Source: Caldalkalibacillus uzonensis (lineage in GTDB: Bacteria; Bacillota; Bacilli; Caldalkalibacillales; Caldalkalibacillaceae). Taken from it: a stretch of DNA of 64,000 nt. The position numbers and the translations under genes were made by a program. Each line of letters begins with the position of its first letter. Position 1 is the first letter of the stretch. The stretch spans positions 239,639 to 303,638 of the forward strand of contig NZ_JAUSUQ010000004.1 in the NCBI RefSeq assembly GCF_030814135.1. The letters are read 5' to 3'. This document shows, piece by piece, positions 62,407 to 64,000 of this stretch. The notes under the pieces are model-generated. The model was not told the origin of the DNA, made no database searches, and saw only the letters and a program-made list of their open reading frames with translations.

Positions 62407-63162
62407 CTAGTCATTTCCAAATATGGTTTTCCTGTTTTTTAAACGATAACTGTCACCGGTTAGATGAATCACCTCGCTTTTATGGAGTAGCCGATCCAGA
62501 ATGGCTGTGGTGATGGCCGGATCACCCAATAACTCTCCCCAATCTTCCGGCCCTTTGTTGGAGGTGATGATCACAGATGATTGGCCATAGAGTTTGTTGA
62601 TGAGTTGAAAGAAAAGATTGGCTTCATGCCGGTTGATGGCCATAAACATCAAATCATCGATGATGACAAGATCTGACTGAGTAATTCTTTTCAATTTGGT
62701 TTGGGCGCTTCTTGTTACTTCTTGGGTACGCAGCAACTCGATTAAATGATCCATGGTCACAAAGCTGACTTTGTATCCTTGCTGAATCGCTTCTACTCCT
62801 AAGCCAATGGCCAGGTGAGTTTTACCCACCCCTGGCGGGCCCAATAAGATGAGGTTATAAACCTGTTCAATCCATAAGAGTTCACGCAACTGTTGAAATT
62901 GCTGCCGGCTTAGGGCAGGCTGGGCGCTAATGTCGAACTCATCAAGGGATTGGTGGACAGGAAAGCCGGCCCACTTGAGTCGTTTAGCCAATTGTTTTTC
63001 TTCCCGCTTGCGTATTTCGTATCCCAACAGTTTCGTCAGAAACTGTTGATAACTGAATCCATTTGTTTCGGCTTCCATCAGTTGTTCCTCAATCACTTCG
63101 GCGATGGAGGCCAGTTTGAGTGTTTTCAAGCTGTGTTTCAGTTGCACTAAGCATTCTGACAT
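62407..63162 (-). CDS. istB: IS21-family helper ATPase IstB
   Basis: 251-residue AAA+ ATPase that assists the IstA transposase. Walker A is LLGPPGVGKTHLA near residue 105, Walker B is LVIIDDL, and SVIITSNKGPEDWGELLGD is sensor-1-like. The reading frame is intact and full length. It overlaps the 3' end of istA by 16 nt, the normal IS21 arrangement. Confidence 0.93.
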   Translation of the reverse strand: MSECLVQLKHSLKTLKLASIAEVIEEQLMEAETNGFSYQQFLTKLLGYEIRKREEKQLAKRLKWAGFPVHQSLDEFDISAQPALSRQQFQQLRELLWIEQVYNLILLGPPGVGKTHLAIGLGVEAIQQGYKVSFVTMDHLIELLRTQEVTRSAQTKLKRITQSDLVIIDDLMFMAINRHEANLFFQLINKLYGQSSVIITSNKGPEDWGELLGDPAITTAILDRLLHKSEVIHLTGDSYRLKNRKTIFGND

Positions 63163-64000
63163 AGGCTCTCTCCCTCCAGGATACGAATGTAAACTTGAGG
63201 ATCTCGAATTTCTGCTTTCACTTCCGAGTGTGATTGATGTCCGAGCATGATGGGTTTGATCTCAGGTTGATGTTCATGCTGGTGTGCTTGTTGTCTCTGT
63301 GCTTGTTGCATAAAATGTTGCACTGCATCGCTGAAGGCTGCTGCACTGTACAGTTGGTATGTCAGACAGTAGGCTAAAGCTTGTCCAATCACTTCAGATT
63401 GATGGTTGGCTTTGTTCATGACTTCCTGTATCTTTTGCAATTGATCTCTCATATAACGCTGCTTCCGCTGATAGATTTCTTTCAAAAAGAGGGTGGCTTG
63501 ATCCGGTTCTGGAAAACGCCCGGCCACTTGTTGCATCAACACTTGAATCCCTTTGCTGCGGTCCCTTTTATGATTCGTATTTTGAATCAACTTGCCTTTT
63601 TCGTGGCAAATCGCGTGTTGGGCAAGTACCTTGCCTGTTTCCCAGTCGTAGATGGTCAGGGTATCGTTTTGAATCTTTAGTCCAACGCTTTTACCCTTGT
63701 CATCATAGGTCCCTAGAGGGACCGAGTAGCGGTTCCCGGCATAAAGAATGGTATTGTCTTTTCGGACAACTCTTGTTATACTGGCCTTAGCTTGATTGAT
63801 GTGGTATTTTTCTTGGACCGGGCGAAGGTAAAGGCGTTCCTGTTGGAACACTTCGGCCGGTATTTTTTTGGTTGTCTGATGCACTTTGCCATTGCCTGTT
63901 CGCTAAAGCCAGGCCAGACAGTCTTCACTCCATTGGGCCAGATTGTAATAGGTCCGGTGACGGGCAAAGTTCTTTTTCACATAGCCAACAACGTTTTCCA
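63147..64000 (-). pseudogene. istA: IS21-family transposase IstA with internal amber codon (partial at window edge)
   Basis: C-terminal part of IstA. The frame reads VVGYVKKNFARHRTYYNLAQ and WSEDCLAWL, meets a TAG (63903-63905), and continues in the same frame with RTGNGKVHQTTKKIP and the conserved C-terminal region (YSVPLGTYDDKGKSV). Only one base needs changing to restore a sense codon, so the break is probably a recent nonsense mutation. The catalytic DDE region is outside the window. Either the element is now immobile unless IstA is supplied from another copy, or the base is a sequencing error. Confidence 0.8.

Larger units (their letters stand above)
62407..64000 (-). mobile_element. IS21-family insertion sequence, partial
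   Basis: istA-istB pair in tandem on the minus strand, running off the end of the window. The end beyond istB should lie within a few hundred bases below 62407, but no terminal repeat could be identified with confidence. Confidence 0.8.

Noticed and set aside
62238..62420. 60-codon minus-strand frame starting inside the istB end
   Set aside because: No clear ribosome site and no family resemblance; likely chance.
1..64000. CRISPR arrays, tRNA or rRNA genes
   Set aside because: No regularly spaced repeats and no cloverleaf or rRNA signatures were seen by eye.

Overview
The window looks like the chromosome of a Gram-positive, Bacillaceae-type Firmicute. Support comes from strong AGGAGG-type ribosome binding sites with frequent GTG and TTG starts, cre-like catabolite-control sites, the mtlA-mtlR-mtlF-mtlD gene order known from Geobacillus, an EutVW/ANTAR antitermination system, and lipoprotein-type binding proteins. 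Moderate GC and the transporter set would suit a thermophilic or alkaliphilic Bacillales such as Caldalkalibacillus, but the species cannot be fixed from sequence alone. Almost everything is on the minus strand except the ribose operon and one small gene. The region is a chain of catabolic operons for sugars, amino alcohols and small amides.

Layout: (1) 1-3400, end of a rhamnose-type operon (mutarotase, isomerase-family protein, ABC ATPase with a frameshift). (2) 3820-6333, a PLP gamma-lyase-family enzyme, a cysteine hydrolase and a Doc toxin/AbrB-type antitoxin pair. (3) 6514-13359, a six-gene operon: FAD-linked hydroxyacid oxidase, YhdT, PanF pantothenate symporter, M20 amidohydrolase, SDR and aldehyde dehydrogenase. 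Its enzyme classes match the biochemical pathway for pantothenate breakdown step by step. (4) 13562-19585, rbsRKDACB on the plus strand with two operators. (5) 19691-27039, a one-domain homing-endonuclease-associated-repeat protein, an alanine/sodium symporter and the mannitol PTS operon. (6) 27555-45690, a large bacterial microcompartment region. (7) 45784-54169, a CoA-binding protein, a degraded Rpn-type gene, and a HyuA/HyuB operon with an NCS1 transporter. (8) 54419-62161, a glycoside operon (GH13_18 phosphorylase, glycosyltransferase, LacI regulator, ABC importer) with three LacI-type operators. (9) 62407-64000, an IS21-family element whose istA carries an internal amber codon.

The most interesting part is region 6. 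An ethanolamine-utilisation microcompartment operon (eutWVSP-ABC-L-E-M-pduL-pduM-like-eutN-shell-mdh) sits directly downstream of a second operon. That operon encodes an SDR dehydrogenase, a class III aminotransferase-fold enzyme, an aminoglycoside-kinase-fold kinase, an Eat-type amine permease, a tiny protein with a targeting-like helix and a duplicated motif, and another shell protein. This kinase plus phospho-lyase plus SDR set is the signature of the aminoacetone/1-amino-2-propanol (RMM) microcompartment of mycobacteria, here without its own aldehyde dehydrogenase. Both operons, and eutA, are preceded by a terminator overlapped by a small hairpin with an A-N-N-G hexaloop, the hallmark of EutV (ANTAR) control. 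The inference is one regulon and one shell fed by two routes, B12-dependent EutBC and PLP-dependent kinase/phospho-lyase, converging on EutE and PduL. EutT, EutH, EutG, EutJ and EutQ are not present in the window.

Positions of many starts were moved from the longest open frame to the start that follows a clear ribosome binding site; this is stated entry by entry.
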